Part shown: positions 9,173 through 19,067 of the stretch, piece after piece
Position numbering within the stretch: position 1 is the stretch's first letter
Layout of the letters: the number at the start of each line of letters is the position of its first letter
Assembly (NCBI GenBank): GCA_963721115.1
Contig: CAVRIA010000004.1
Coordinates: forward strand, 1,116,001 to 1,180,000
Direction of reading: 5' to 3'
Length of the DNA: 64,000 nt
Source: CAVRIA01 sp963721115
GTDB lineage: Bacteria; Desulfobacterota; Binatia; HRBIN30; CADEER01
Program-made: the position numbers and the translations under genes
Notes under the pieces: model-generated
What the model was told of the DNA's origin: nothing
The model's database searches: none
The model's input: only the letters and a program-made list of their open reading frames with translations

Positions 9173-10974
9173 ATGACGGACCCCAGCCACATCCGCAACT
9201 TCTCCATCATCGCCCACATCGACCACGGCAAGTCGACCCTCGCCGACCGGCTGATCGAGGCGACCGGCACGATCAGCGCCCGCGACCGACAGGCGCAGAT
9301 GCTCGACAGCATGGATCTGGAGCGCGAGCGCGGAATCACCATCAAGGCCAGCGCCGTGCGCCTGCTGTACAAGGCGAAGGACGGTGAGGAGTATCAGCTC
9401 AATCTGATCGACACTCCGGGGCACGTGGACTTCACCTACGAGGTGTCGCGCAGCCTGGCCGCCTGCGAGGGGGCGGTGCTGGTGGTCGACGCCGCGCAGG
9501 GTGTCGAGGCGCAGACCCTGGCCAACGTCTACCTCGCTCTCGACAACAATCTCGAGATCCTGCCGGTCATCAACAAGATCGATCTGGCGAACGCCGACCC
9601 CGAGCGGGTCAAGGGCGACATCGAAGAGATCATCGGCCTCGACGCCAGCGGCGCCGTCCTCACCAGCGCCAAGCAGGGCATCGGCATCTCCGAGGTGTTG
9701 GAAGGGATCGTTCGCGTCGTGCCGCCGCCGAAGGGCAGTGCCGACGCGCCCCTGAAGGCGCTGATCTTCGACAGCTGGTTCGACCCCTATCACGGCGCCG
9801 TGGCCATCGTCCGCGTCATCGAAGGCTCCTTCCGCAAGGGCACCCGCATCATGCTCATGTCGACCGGGGCCCGATTCCAGGTGACCCGGGTCGGGATCTT
9901 CTCGCCGGCGCCGCTCGAGACCGATCGTCTCGGTCCGGGCGAGGTCGGCTTCTTCATGGCCAGCATCAAGGAGGTGGGGGACACCAAGATCGGCGACACC
10001 GTCACCGACGCCGACAGGCCGACCGCGACCCCGCTGCCCGGCTTCAAGGCCGTGAAGCCGATGGTGTTCACCGGCCTCTACCCGACCGACACTTCCGACT
10101 ACGAGCCGCTGCGCGACGCGATGGAGAAGCTGCGACTGAACGACTCGGCGTTCAGCTACGAGCCGGAGAACTCGCTGGCCCTCGGCTTCGGCTTCCGCTG
10201 CGGCTTCCTCGGGCTGCTGCACATGGACATCGTGCGCGAGCGCTTGGAGCGCGAGTTCAGCCTCGCCCTGATCGCTACGGCGCCGACCGTCGCTTACAGC
10301 GTCACCACCACCGCCGGGGAGCACCTCCTGGTCGACAGCCCGGCGAAGCTCCCCCGCTCGGCGAGATCGAGCAGATCGAGGAGCCCTACATCCTCGCCTC
10401 GATCCACGTGCCCGAGTCGTACCTGGGCGCGGTGCTGAGGCTCTGCGAGGACAAGCGCGGCCGCCAGCGCGGCATCCGTTTCCTGGGGGTGAAGCGCGTC
10501 GTGGTCGAGTACGAGCTGCCGCTCAACGAGGTGGTGCTCGACTTCTACGACCGGCTCAAGTCCGCCAGCAAGGGCTATGCATCGCTCGACTACGAGTACC
10601 TCGACCGGCGCCCCGGCGACCTGGTCAAGCTCGACGTGCGCGTCAACGGCGAGCCGGTCGACGCCCTCTCCCTCATCGTGCACCGTGACCGCGCCTATGC
10701 GCGCGGGCGGGAGGTGATCGAGAAGATGAAGGAGCTGATCCCGCGCCAGATGTTCGAAGTCGTGTTGCAGGCGGCGCTGGGGGCCAAGATCATCGGCCGG
10801 GAGACCGTCAAGCCGTTGCGCAAGAACGTGACGGCCAAGTGCTACGGCGGCGACATCACCCGCAAGCGCAAGCTCCTCGAGCGGCAGAAGGAAGGCAAGA
10901 AGCGCATGAAGCAGGTGGGACGCGTCGAGATCCCCCAGGAGGCGTTTCTGGCCGTGCTCAAGGTCGTCGCCTGA
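9173..10974 (+). CDS. lepA: Elongation factor 4 (LepA) GTPase, with one apparent frameshift
   Basis: EF4 is a ribosome-binding translational GTPase that back-translocates stalled or misassembled ribosomes. The G domain shows AHIDHGKSTLADRL (P-loop), RERGITI, DTPGHVDF and NKIDLANADPE. Domain II follows, then the LepA-specific C-terminal domain from about 10400 to the end. The frame breaks in a run of five C at 10351-10355. One more C would restore KLPPLGEIEQIEEPYILAS and give a normal 600-residue protein. All family blocks are intact on both sides, so an assembly error is more likely than a broken gene. The start ATG is at 9173. Confidence 0.95.
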
Positions 10975-11136
10975 CCAAGTCGTGGGTCCAACGCGCATGA
11001 ACCGTGCCCGTTCGATTGCCGATGGCGCAGCAAACCTGGTCTTCTTTTGCATCAAATCGGCGCTTTCGCGGCATCTCCCCCGAGGAGATGTCGCATCGAG
11101 CGCACAAGGCCGCGTTCCCGCCGGGTCGCGGAGGTG

Positions 11137-11826
11137 ATGGCGGACGTGCAACCTGGAACGCGGCGCCAGGAGAGGCCGGACCCGGAGTCGCCGGAGGTCT
11201 ATCCGCAGCGAGCCGCGCCGCCGCCCAAGTCGGCCCTGCGCGAGTACGCCGAAGCGCTGGTGGTGGCCCTCGCCCTGGCGCTGTTCGTCCGCAGCCTGGT
11301 CGTCCAGGCGTTCAAGATCCCCTCCGGCTCGATGCTGGCGACGCTGCAGATCGGCGACCATCTGCTGATCAACAAGCTCCGCTACGGCCTCCACATGCCG
11401 ATCGTCGGCGGCTACATCGTGCGCTACGCCGATCCTCAGCCGGGCGACGTCGTGGTCTTCGTCTACCCGGTCGACCCGAGCAAGGATTTCATCAAGCGCG
11501 TGATCGCGGTCGGCGGCGAGCTGGTCGAGATTCGCGACAAGAAGGTCTACGTCGACGGGCGCCCGCGCGACTTTCCGCAGGCCTACTTCGCCGACGGCCT
11601 GGACAGCATCCAGGAGACCGGTCCGCGCGACAACTACGGGCCGGTGAAGGTACCCGCGGGACACCTGTTCATGCTAGGAGACAACCGCGACCGCAGCTAC
11701 GACAGCCGCTTCTGGGGCTTCGTGGACGCGAGCGAGGTGGAGGGAAAGGCGATCCTGATCTACTGGTCGTGGGACGGCCGGGACCGCTGGGTCCGCTGGG
11801 AGCGGATGGGAGAATTGATCCACTAG
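11137..11826 (+). CDS. lepB: Signal peptidase I
   Basis: This membrane serine protease (S26A) removes Sec/Tat signal peptides. It has a short cytosolic N-terminus, one membrane segment (EALVVALALALFVRSLVV), the catalytic Ser in IPSGSML, the general base Lys in FIKRVIAVGG, and the GHLFMLGDNRDRSYDSRFWGFV block E. From ATG 11137 it is 229 residues. An in-frame TTG at 11047 would add 30 Arg-rich residues and is less likely. It lies downstream of lepA, a common bacterial lepA-lepB order. It is intact. Confidence 0.95.
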   Translation: MADVQPGTRRQERPDPESPEVYPQRAAPPPKSALREYAEALVVALALALFVRSLVVQAFKIPSGSMLATLQIGDHLLINKLRYGLHMPIVGGYIVRYADPQPGDVVVFVYPVDPSKDFIKRVIAVGGELVEIRDKKVYVDGRPRDFPQAYFADGLDSIQETGPRDNYGPVKVPAGHLFMLGDNRDRSYDSRFWGFVDASEVEGKAILIYWSWDGRDRWVRWERMGELIH

Positions 11827-11880
11827 GCGGACAGGGCGCGGCGCCGCCGATGGCGGCGAATCGATGAGGAGGGAAGTGTG

Positions 11881-14364
11881 ATGCGGTTCAGAAACGTCTT
11901 GGCGGTGGCGGCGCTCATCGCTCTCGTGCCGGTTGCGGCGTCGGCGCAGCACCCCGTGTTCCGGTCGGCAGCCTCGGACGCCGTTGTGGCCGGCAGCCCC
12001 ACGAAGCTGACGGTTTCGGATTTCGACAACGACGGCTTTCAGGACGTCATCCTCACCAATAACGAGGCGCCGGACGAGGAGATTGGCAGCTGCTTCTGGT
12101 TCGGGTTCAACGATCCGACACCTCTCGATTGCCGGCGCCGCGGACAGCCGGGCGTGCGCTTTCCGTCCGGCCTGCTCGTGAGGGACTTCGATCGCGACGG
12201 AATGCTCGATCTGCTGATCGCCAGCTCCGACGAGAACACGGTCACCTTCGTGAAGGGCACCGGCGACTTCAGCCTGTTCGACCTGCCCAGCATTGCGCAA
12301 CCAGTTGGCGTCAACCCGCGCGGCCTGACAGCGGGCAACATCGACGGAAACGACTTCATCGACGTGGCGGTGGCCGACGAGGGGGCCACCGAAGGGACGC
12401 CCGGCATGGTGACCGTGTTGCGCGGCCACGGGGACGGGACCTTCACGACCTGCGCCACGCTCGACGCGGAGGCGGGCACGATCGCCGTCGTCCTCGGTGA
12501 CTTCAACGGCGACGAGAAGGACGATCTGTTGGCCCTGAACTCGCGCGCCCAGCAGGTGTCCGAGTGGTTCGGCGACGGCGACTGCGGCTTCACCGCCCGG
12601 CCGCTGATCCCGACCGCTGCGGCGCCGCTGGGTCTGGTCGCCGGCGACCTGGACGGCGACGGCAACCTGGACTTCGTTACAGCCGACAGCAACACGGATA
12701 CCGTCTCGGCCTTTCTCGGCCGAGGCGACGGCACCTTTCGCCCGCGCCGCTCGTTCGCCGCCGGCACCGCGCCGGATGGTGTCTGGCTCATGGACCTGAA
12801 CGGCGACGACGTGCCCGACCTGGTCGCGACCAACGCCAGGAGCCAGGACGCCAGCATCCTGCTCGGCGACGGCAGCGGCGGCTTTCTGCCCGGCAGGAAT
12901 TGGGTCACCGGCGCCGAACCCGAAGACGTGGCGTTCGCCGATATGGACGGTGACGGGCGGCAAGACGTCGTTGCCCTCGTCGGTGGGGTCCCCGGCGCGG
13001 CGATCCTAAAAAACCTCGGCGACGGCTCGTTCCTCGGCGTGGAGGACATGGCGGCCGGCAACGGCCCGTCGACGACCGCCGTCGGCGACGTGGACAACGA
13101 TGCTCTGCCCGATCTGATCGTCGGCAACGACAGCGGGGACGTTCTGGTCTTCGGCGCGGTCGGCGACGGAAGCTTTCGCGCCCCGCGGGCGACCCACCTG
13201 GGAGGTCGCCTGGTGGCCGTGGCCGCGGCCGATTTCAATGGCGACGGCAAGATCGATGTGGCCGGCGCCGACAACGAGAACAACGTGGTGGCGGTCGCGC
13301 TCGGCACGGGCGGCGGCGCCTTCGACCAGGTTCGCACCTACCCGATCGCCGTCGCGCCGGCCGGAATCGCGACCGGTGACTTCAACGGTGACGGGCGCCC
13401 GGACCTGGCGGTCACCGCCGTCGGGCCCCCGGGGCAGGTATCGGTCCTCCTGGCGCAGGCGGGAGGCACCTTCACCGCGGCCAAAGACACCGCGGTCGAA
13501 GAGACGCCGCTCGGCGTCGCCACTGGGGATTTCGACGGCGACGGCCGCGACGACATGGTTGTCGCCAACCAGGCGTCGCAGACGGTCTCGGTGCTGCGCA
13601 GCAGCGGCAACGGAACCTTCACCCTTAAGCAGACCGTGCCGGCGAACGACAACAACCAGGGGCCGCTGGCGATCGCGGTGACGGACTACAACCGCGATGG
13701 GAAGCCGGACTTCATCGTGACCAATACGTCGGGCAAGATCTCGATCTACACGGGAGACGGGGACGCGACCTTCAGCCCCGTTGCCGACGACGCTCTGGGC
13801 CGCCCCGCGGCCGAATATCCCTCCGCCATCGTGGCGCGGGACTTCACCGGCGACGGCCTGGTCGACATGGCGGTCCTGAACCAGACCTCCAACAGCGTGC
13901 GCGTCTTCATCGGGCGAAACGACGGGCGCTTCAAGAACGTCAGTGTCAAGGACGTCACGGTGAGTCGAATGCCGGTGTCGATCAGCGCCGCGGACTTCGA
14001 CGGCGACGGCCGCTACGACGCGGCGACGGCGAACAACGACGCCAGCGCCTTCAACGTCTCCATCCTGTTGAACTGCGCCCGTGACTTCGACTGCTACTAC
14101 GACGACGACGGCGTCTTCCAGAACGGACCGCAGCCTCTTCCCGGCATGGCGGCGCTGCGTGGCGACGGCAACGACGACGGCCTCGTCTCGGCCGGCGACC
14201 TGGTCGCGGTGAGCGCCGAGGTCGTGGACGGCGACGGCGCGGCGGTCGAGGACATCGACATGAAGGGCTTCCAGGCATCCGCGGGGGTCGACGCCAACGG
14301 CGACGGGCGGGTCGACGCGCAGGACCGCCTCGCCGTGGCGGCGCGCATCTTCAGCGGGACCTGA
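11881..14364 (+). CDS. Secreted FG-GAP/VCBS repeat protein with C-terminal dockerin-like EF-hands
   Basis: This is a large exported beta-propeller-type protein of about 827 residues. A Sec signal peptide (LAVAALIALVPVAASAQ) is followed by roughly twelve FG-GAP/VCBS repeats. Each carries a Ca-binding DFNGDGxxD or DxDGDGxxD loop and an LGDGDGTF-like strand. The C-terminus contains GDGNDDGLVSAGDLVAVSAE and DANGDGRVDAQDRLAVAARI, a pair of dockerin-like EF-hand loops. GTG-ATG tandem starts (11878/11881) follow a GAGGAGGGAA ribosome site. It may be a surface adhesin or a Ca-dependent extracellular protein; the ligand is unknown. yqeY follows 2 bp later. The frame is intact throughout. Confidence 0.88.
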   Translation: MRFRNVLAVAALIALVPVAASAQHPVFRSAASDAVVAGSPTKLTVSDFDNDGFQDVILTNNEAPDEEIGSCFWFGFNDPTPLDCRRRGQPGVRFPSGLLVRDFDRDGMLDLLIASSDENTVTFVKGTGDFSLFDLPSIAQPVGVNPRGLTAGNIDGNDFIDVAVADEGATEGTPGMVTVLRGHGDGTFTTCATLDAEAGTIAVVLGDFNGDEKDDLLALNSRAQQVSEWFGDGDCGFTARPLIPTAAAPLGLVAGDLDGDGNLDFVTADSNTDTVSAFLGRGDGTFRPRRSFAAGTAPDGVWLMDLNGDDVPDLVATNARSQDASILLGDGSGGFLPGRNWVTGAEPEDVAFADMDGDGRQDVVALVGGVPGAAILKNLGDGSFLGVEDMAAGNGPSTTAVGDVDNDALPDLIVGNDSGDVLVFGAVGDGSFRAPRATHLGGRLVAVAAADFNGDGKIDVAGADNENNVVAVALGTGGGAFDQVRTYPIAVAPAGIATGDFNGDGRPDLAVTAVGPPGQVSVLLAQAGGTFTAAKDTAVEETPLGVATGDFDGDGRDDMVVANQASQTVSVLRSSGNGTFTLKQTVPANDNNQGPLAIAVTDYNRDGKPDFIVTNTSGKISIYTGDGDATFSPVADDALGRPAAEYPSAIVARDFTGDGLVDMAVLNQTSNSVRVFIGRNDGRFKNVSVKDVTVSRMPVSISAADFDGDGRYDAATANNDASAFNVSILLNCARDFDCYYDDDGVFQNGPQPLPGMAALRGDGNDDGLVSAGDLVAVSAEVVDGDGAAVEDIDMKGFQASAGVDANGDGRVDAQDRLAVAARIFSGT

Positions 14365-14366
14365 TC

Positions 14367-14807
14367 GTGGTCGACGAGGCCACCTTGCAGAGCGATCTGC
14401 GCGACGCGATGCGCGCCCGCGACATGCAACGGGTGTACGTCGTGCGCGGTGTGATCGCGGCGATCAAGAACCTCAAGATCGAGAAGCAGGTCGCGGAGCT
14501 GCCGGAGGCCGATCTGGTGGCCATCCTGCGCAAGGAGCTGAGCCGGCGCGTCGAGGCGATCCAGTACGCCGAGAAGGCCGGGCGCGCCGACACGGCGGCG
14601 CAGAACCAGGCCGAGAAGGCGGTGCTGGAGAAGTATCTACCGGCGCAGCTGGGCGAGGCGCAGTTGGAGGCACTGATCCGCGAGCTCTCGGCCGAGCTGG
14701 GCACGACCCAGATCGGCCCGCTGATGGCGGAGCTGCGCAAGCGCCACGGCGGCCAGTACGACGGCAAGCTGGCCAGCGAGATCATCAAGAAGCTGGGCGG
14801 GCCTTGA
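14367..14807 (+). CDS. yqeY: GatB/YqeY domain protein
   Basis: A 146-residue stand-alone YqeY protein that resembles the C-terminal helical domain of amidotransferase GatB. It is thought to act on tRNA-linked amidation or quality control, but its exact role is unsettled. Recognised blocks are LQSDLRDAMRARD, VVRGVIAAIKN, a coiled helical middle, AEKAVLEKYLPAQL and GPLMAELRKRHGGQYDGKLAS. It starts at GTG 2 bp after the FG-GAP gene. It is intact. Confidence 0.88.
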   Translation: MVDEATLQSDLRDAMRARDMQRVYVVRGVIAAIKNLKIEKQVAELPEADLVAILRKELSRRVEAIQYAEKAGRADTAAQNQAEKAVLEKYLPAQLGEAQLEALIRELSAELGTTQIGPLMAELRKRHGGQYDGKLASEIIKKLGGP

Positions 14808-14818
14808 AGAGGAAAATG

Positions 14819-15007
14819 CAACCACGAAGAACACGAAGAGCACGAAGACAAGAGATGGCGGAGAGCGATGCAGATCGCGTCGCCTTCGCCCAGCTCCCGC
14901 GTCTTTGCCTTCCTGATTTTCACTCCCTACTACGAAAATAGTTCCGCATCCCGTTCGGCCAGTGTAGCCGTTCTTGCCTTCGCGACCTTCGCGTCCTTCG
15001 TGGTTGC
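14819..15007. repeat. Inverted pair of CACGAAG-rich elements flanking a 130 bp spacer
   Basis: The left arm at 14819-14847 has gcaaccacgaag followed by two more CACGAAG units. The right arm at 14978-15007 is its approximate reverse complement, with three cttcgNg units and then cttcgtggttgc. The arms lie between yqeY and the minus-strand aminotransferase, and the right arm ends 6 bp before that gene's stop. No gene is visible in the 205 bp gap. Confidence 0.6.
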
Positions 15008-15012
15008 CTTTT

Positions 15013-16190
15013 TCATGCCTCTGCCGCGAGCGCGCGGGCAGCGGCCGCCACGCCCGCTCCCGCTTCGAGGCGGTGCCCGAAGCGGGGCAGGATTCGCTCC
15101 AGGGCGCTGAGCAGCAGCAGCACGTTCGCCTCGCTGCTCGATTCCCCCATCAACCCGATCCGCCAGGTCTTTCCCTTCAACGGGCCTAGCCCGCCTCCTA
15201 TCTCCAGACCGAACTCCGCCAGCAACGCGCGCCGCACGCCCCCGTCGTCGACTCCCTCCGGAATGCGCACGCTGTTCAGCATCCACAGCTGATGCCCCTC
15301 CTGCGCCGCGAGCTCCAATCCGAGCCCGGCCAACCCCGCCTTCAACGCCTGGTGGTGCCGCTCGTGGCGCCGCCAGCGCTTCTCGAGACCCTCCTCGTCC
15401 ACCAGACGCAGAGCTTCCAGCAACGCATAGTTCATCGAGATCGGCGCCGTGTGGTGATAGACGCGCTCGTCGCCCCAGTAGCGCTCGATCATGCTCAGGT
15501 CCAGGTACCAGCTGCGCACCTTGCTCTTGCGCGCGTGCAGCGCGGCGGCGGCGCGCTCGCCGAAGGTGAGCGGCGCCAGGCCGGGAGGACAGCTCAGGCA
15601 CTTCTGCGTGCCGCTGTAACACGCGTCGATCTGCCAGCGATCGACCTCGAGCGGGCAGCCGCCGAGTGACGTGACGGCGTCGACCAGGAAGAGACTGCCG
15701 GCGTCGCGGGCCAGTCGTCCGATCTCCTCGAGCGGCTGCCAGGCGCCGGTCGAGGTTTCGGCGTGCACCACGGCGACCAGCTTGGCGCGCGGATGCGCGC
15801 GCAACGCGCGCTCGATGTCGGGCGGGTCGATGATCCGGCCCCACGGCGCCTCCACCGCAACCGGGGTGGCGCCGCAGCGCTCGACGATGTCGGCGATGCG
15901 CGTGCCGAAGACGCCGTTCACGCCGACGATGGCGGTGTCTCCCGGCTCCAGCAGGTTGACCAGACAGGCCTCCATGCCGGCCGAACCGGTGCCCGAGATC
16001 GGGATCGTCAGCGCGTTCTCGGTGCGGAACGTCGCGCGCAGCAGCCGCTTGGTTTCCTCCATGCGCTCGATGAAGGCGGGATCGAGGTGGCCGACGAGCG
16101 GCGTGCCGAGGGCGCGCAGGACGCGCGGGTGCGACGTTGCTGGGACCGGGGCCGAGCAGAATCCGCGTCGGCGGGGACGAGGTCGGACAT
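15013..16190 (-). CDS. Alanine-glyoxylate / serine-glyoxylate aminotransferase family protein, N-terminus frameshifted
   Basis: This PLP class-V aminotransferase probably converts glyoxylate plus an amino donor to glycine. The long intact part (from 16062) has SGTGSAGMEACLVNLLEPGD, VHAETSTG, LFLVDAVTSLGG, the PLP-Lys in YSGTQKCLSCPPGL, and RIGLMG. The N-terminal 42 codons are split. An ATG at 16190 with an AAGGAG site gives MSDLVP; then RILLGPGPSNVAP and RVLRALGTPLVGHLDPAFIE lie in two other frames, each offset by one extra base within 70 bp. Protein content is family-perfect across the breaks, so indel errors are likely. It is divergent from glcDEF, whose product it can consume. Confidence 0.88.
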
Positions 16191-16313
16191 GATCCGCGCT
16201 CCTTGTGGAAGGTCGGGACCGTCGGCGCGATGAATCTCGCGCCGCGGCGCCGGGACGGTGCCGTTCGAGGTCGCTTGTGCTTTTACAGCCGCGTCAGTAG
16301 CGTGTCAAAGCGG

Positions 16314-17741
16314 ATGCTGGAGCAGCGAATCCTCGACGCGATCACGGAGATCGTCGGCGACGACGGGGTGGTGAGCCGGCCCGCCGAAGCGCGGGTCTAC
16401 GAGTGCGACGGCTACACCCTGGCGCGATCGGTTCCCGAGCTGGTCGCCCTGCCGGGCACGCGCGCCGAGGTCGTCGCGCTGCTTCGCCTCCTGCACCGGG
16501 AAGGGATCGCCTTCGTCCCGCGCGGCGCCGGCACCGGGCTGAGCGGCGGCTGCCTGCCGGTGCAGGCGCCGGTGATGGTCTGCACCAGCCGTTTGAACCG
16601 CATCCTGGAGATCGATCTGGAGAACCGGCGCGTCGCCGTCGAGGCGGGCGTCGTCAATCTCTCGGTGACGCGCGCGGTGCAGGGCGACGGGCTGATGTAC
16701 GCCCCCGATCCGTCCAGCCAGTCGGCGTGCACGATCGGCGGCAACGTGGCGGAGAACTCGGGTGGCCCGCACACGCTCAAGTACGGCGTCACCACCAATC
16801 ACGTTCTCGCCGTCGAGCTGGTCTTGGCGGACGGCGAAGTGGTGACCCTGGGCGGGGGCATGGAGGACGTGCCGGGGTACGATCTGCGCGGCCTCGCCGT
16901 CGGCGCCGAGGGGACCTTCGGCATCGTCACCCGGGCGGTGCTGCGGCTGGTGCGCCAGCCGGAGTCGTGGCGCACTTTGCTGGCCGTCTTCGACTCGGTG
17001 GACGACGCGAGCAGCGCCGTCTCCGGGATCATCACCGCCGGTATCGTTCCGGCGGCCCTGGAGATGATGGACCAGCTGATCGTGCAGGCCGTCGAGGCGG
17101 CGTTTCACTTCGGCTTCCCGCTCGATGCCGGCGCGGTGTTGATCGTCGAGCTGGACGGACCGGCGGCCGGGCTGGACGAGCAGGCGCGGGCGGTGACCGA
17201 GCTGTGCCGCGCCCACGGGGCGCGCGAGGTGCGGCTCGCCGAGGACGAAGGGCAGCGCGCCGCGCTGTGGAAGAGCCGCAAGCGCGCCTTCGGCGCCGTC
17301 GGACGCCTGGCGCCGAACTACTGCACCCAGGACGGCGTCGTGCCGCGTACCAAGGTGCCGGAAATTCTGCGCCGCATCACCGAGATCGGCGCGCGCCACC
17401 GCCTGCGCATCGCCAACGTCTTCCACGCCGGCGACGGCAACATCCATCCCATTCTCCTCTACGACGAGCGCGACGCGGACGAGGTGCGGCGAGTCGTGCA
17501 GGCGGGGCGGGAGATTCTCGCCGCCTGTGTCGACCTGGGGGGCAGCGTGACCGGCGAGCACGGCATCGGGGTCGAGAAGATCGAGCAGATGCCCCTCCTC
17601 TTCGGGCCCCAGGACCTGCTCGTCATGCAGCAGCTGCGCGCGGCTTTCGATCCGCTGCAGCGCTGCAATCCCGGCAAGATCTTCCCGACTCCCGGCGGCT
17701 GCGTGGAGGTGGCGCGGCCACGGCGACAGGTGCCGGTGTGA
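16314..17741 (+). CDS. glcD: Glycolate oxidase subunit GlcD (FAD-linked oxidase)
   Basis: GlcD is the flavin subunit that oxidises glycolate (or D-lactate and related 2-hydroxyacids) to glyoxylate. The FAD_binding_4 domain shows FVPRGAGTGLSGGC, YAPDPSSQSACTIGGNVAENSGG and GAEGTFGIVT. The FAD-oxidase C domain has NVFHAGDGNIHPI and GEHGIGVEK near the end. It has 475 residues from ATG 16314; a GTG at 16302 is an alternative start. Its stop overlaps the glcE start by 4 bp. Together with glcE and glcF it forms the standard three-subunit complex. The intergenic 16191-16313 is the divergent promoter region, where I see no strong boxes. Confidence 0.93.
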   Translation: MLEQRILDAITEIVGDDGVVSRPAEARVYECDGYTLARSVPELVALPGTRAEVVALLRLLHREGIAFVPRGAGTGLSGGCLPVQAPVMVCTSRLNRILEIDLENRRVAVEAGVVNLSVTRAVQGDGLMYAPDPSSQSACTIGGNVAENSGGPHTLKYGVTTNHVLAVELVLADGEVVTLGGGMEDVPGYDLRGLAVGAEGTFGIVTRAVLRLVRQPESWRTLLAVFDSVDDASSAVSGIITAGIVPAALEMMDQLIVQAVEAAFHFGFPLDAGAVLIVELDGPAAGLDEQARAVTELCRAHGAREVRLAEDEGQRAALWKSRKRAFGAVGRLAPNYCTQDGVVPRTKVPEILRRITEIGARHRLRIANVFHAGDGNIHPILLYDERDADEVRRVVQAGREILAACVDLGGSVTGEHGIGVEKIEQMPLLFGPQDLLVMQQLRAAFDPLQRCNPGKIFPTPGGCVEVARPRRQVPV

Positions 17742-19066
17742 GCACGGCCGATCCGCGGGCCGCGGCGGCGGAGCTGTCGGTCGAGGAGCTGCGCCGGCGC
17801 TTCGAGGGCGTCGCGGCCGACGGCGGGGCCGTTTGGCGCTTCAGCGCCGCCGGCAGTGTGCCTCGCCTCGTGGTGCGGCCGTCGAGCGTCGATGCGGTCG
17901 TCGCCGCGGTGCGAAGCGCCGGCGAGGCCGGCCTCGCCGTCGTGCCGGCCGGAAATGCGACGCACCTCGACGTCGGCGCGCCGCCGCGGCGTTACGACGT
18001 GGCGCTGTCGTGCGCCGGCTTGGACGAGATCGTCGCGCACGACGCCGGCGACATGACGGTGACCGCGCAGGCGGGCGTCACGCTGGCGGCGCTGAACGAA
18101 CGCCTGGCCGCCGCCGGGCAGTGGCTGCCGGTCGATCCGCCGCGGGCGGAGGAGACCACGCTGGGCGGTCTGATCGCCGCCGACCGCAATGGGCCGCTAC
18201 GCCTGGCGCACGGCAAGGTGCGCGACCTGCTGATCGGTCTTCGCGTGGTGCTGGCGGACGGCTCGCTGGTTCGCGGCGGCGGTCGCGTGGTCAAGAACGT
18301 CGCCGGCTACGATCTGCCCAAGCTGTTCACCGGCTCGTTCGGCACCCTTGGAGTAATCGTGGAAGCGACCTTCAAGGTCCGGCCTCGCCCGCCCGAGGAA
18401 GCGCTGTTCGCGTGGCCGATGGCGTCGATCGAGAGCGCGGCCGCGGCGGCGATGGGCGTTCTCGGCGCGCCGCTCTTTCCCGTCCTGCTCGAGGCGGTCA
18501 ACGCCCCGAGCGCCGAGGCGATGGGGCTACCGCCCGGCGCTGCCTTGCTGGTCGGGTGCGCCGGCTCGCCGGTGGAGGTGGCAGAGCAGGAGAGGCGGTT
18601 GAAGGCGCATTCGGACGGCAGGGCGAGGCGCTGCGAAGCGGGACGCGCCGAGGCGGTAGCCAAGGCGTTGCGGGACTTTCCACAGCCGGCGAGCGACGAG
18701 GCCCTGGTGGCGCGGCTGAGCTGTCTGCCCGCGTCCCTGGGCGGGATGCTGGAACGGATCGAGTCGGAGGCGACGGCCCGCCATCTCTCCGTCGAGATCG
18801 CGGCGCATGCGGGCAGCGGCGTCGCCTGGTGTCAGGTGGTCGAGGCGGCGGATCCCGGGCAGCTGACGCTCTTCGCGGAATGGGCGCGGATCGAGGCGCG
18901 CGGGCACGGCAGTTGGCTGGTCTTCGAGTCGCTGCCGGCCGCGCTGCGCCACCGCGTCGATCCGTGGGGGTACGCCGAGCCCGCCCTGGCGTTGATGGCG
19001 CGCGTCAAGAAGGCCCTCGATCCCGCGGCGATGTTCAGTCCGGGGCGCTTCGTGGGAGGTCTGTGA
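17738..19066 (+). CDS. glcE: Glycolate oxidase subunit GlcE (FAD-binding)
   Basis: The second flavin-binding subunit of glycolate oxidase. The FAD_binding_4 half has VVPAGNATHLDVG, TVTAQAGVTLAALNERL, LGGLIAADRNGP and VVKNVAGYDLPKLFTGSFGTLGVI. The C-terminal half is less conserved, as usual for GlcE. It has 442 residues. The GTG at 17738 overlaps the glcD stop and is chosen over a longer open frame that runs back through glcD in the wrong frame. It ends 1 bp before the glcF start. Confidence 0.92.
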   Translation: MSTADPRAAAAELSVEELRRRFEGVAADGGAVWRFSAAGSVPRLVVRPSSVDAVVAAVRSAGEAGLAVVPAGNATHLDVGAPPRRYDVALSCAGLDEIVAHDAGDMTVTAQAGVTLAALNERLAAAGQWLPVDPPRAEETTLGGLIAADRNGPLRLAHGKVRDLLIGLRVVLADGSLVRGGGRVVKNVAGYDLPKLFTGSFGTLGVIVEATFKVRPRPPEEALFAWPMASIESAAAAAMGVLGAPLFPVLLEAVNAPSAEAMGLPPGAALLVGCAGSPVEVAEQERRLKAHSDGRARRCEAGRAEAVAKALRDFPQPASDEALVARLSCLPASLGGMLERIESEATARHLSVEIAAHAGSGVAWCQVVEAADPGQLTLFAEWARIEARGHGSWLVFESLPAALRHRVDPWGYAEPALALMARVKKALDPAAMFSPGRFVGGL

Positions 19067-19067
19067 A

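Noticed and set aside
16403..19066. An 887-residue frame covering glcD and glcE
   Set aside because: The first half is a shadow of glcD; GlcE blocks begin only after 17738.
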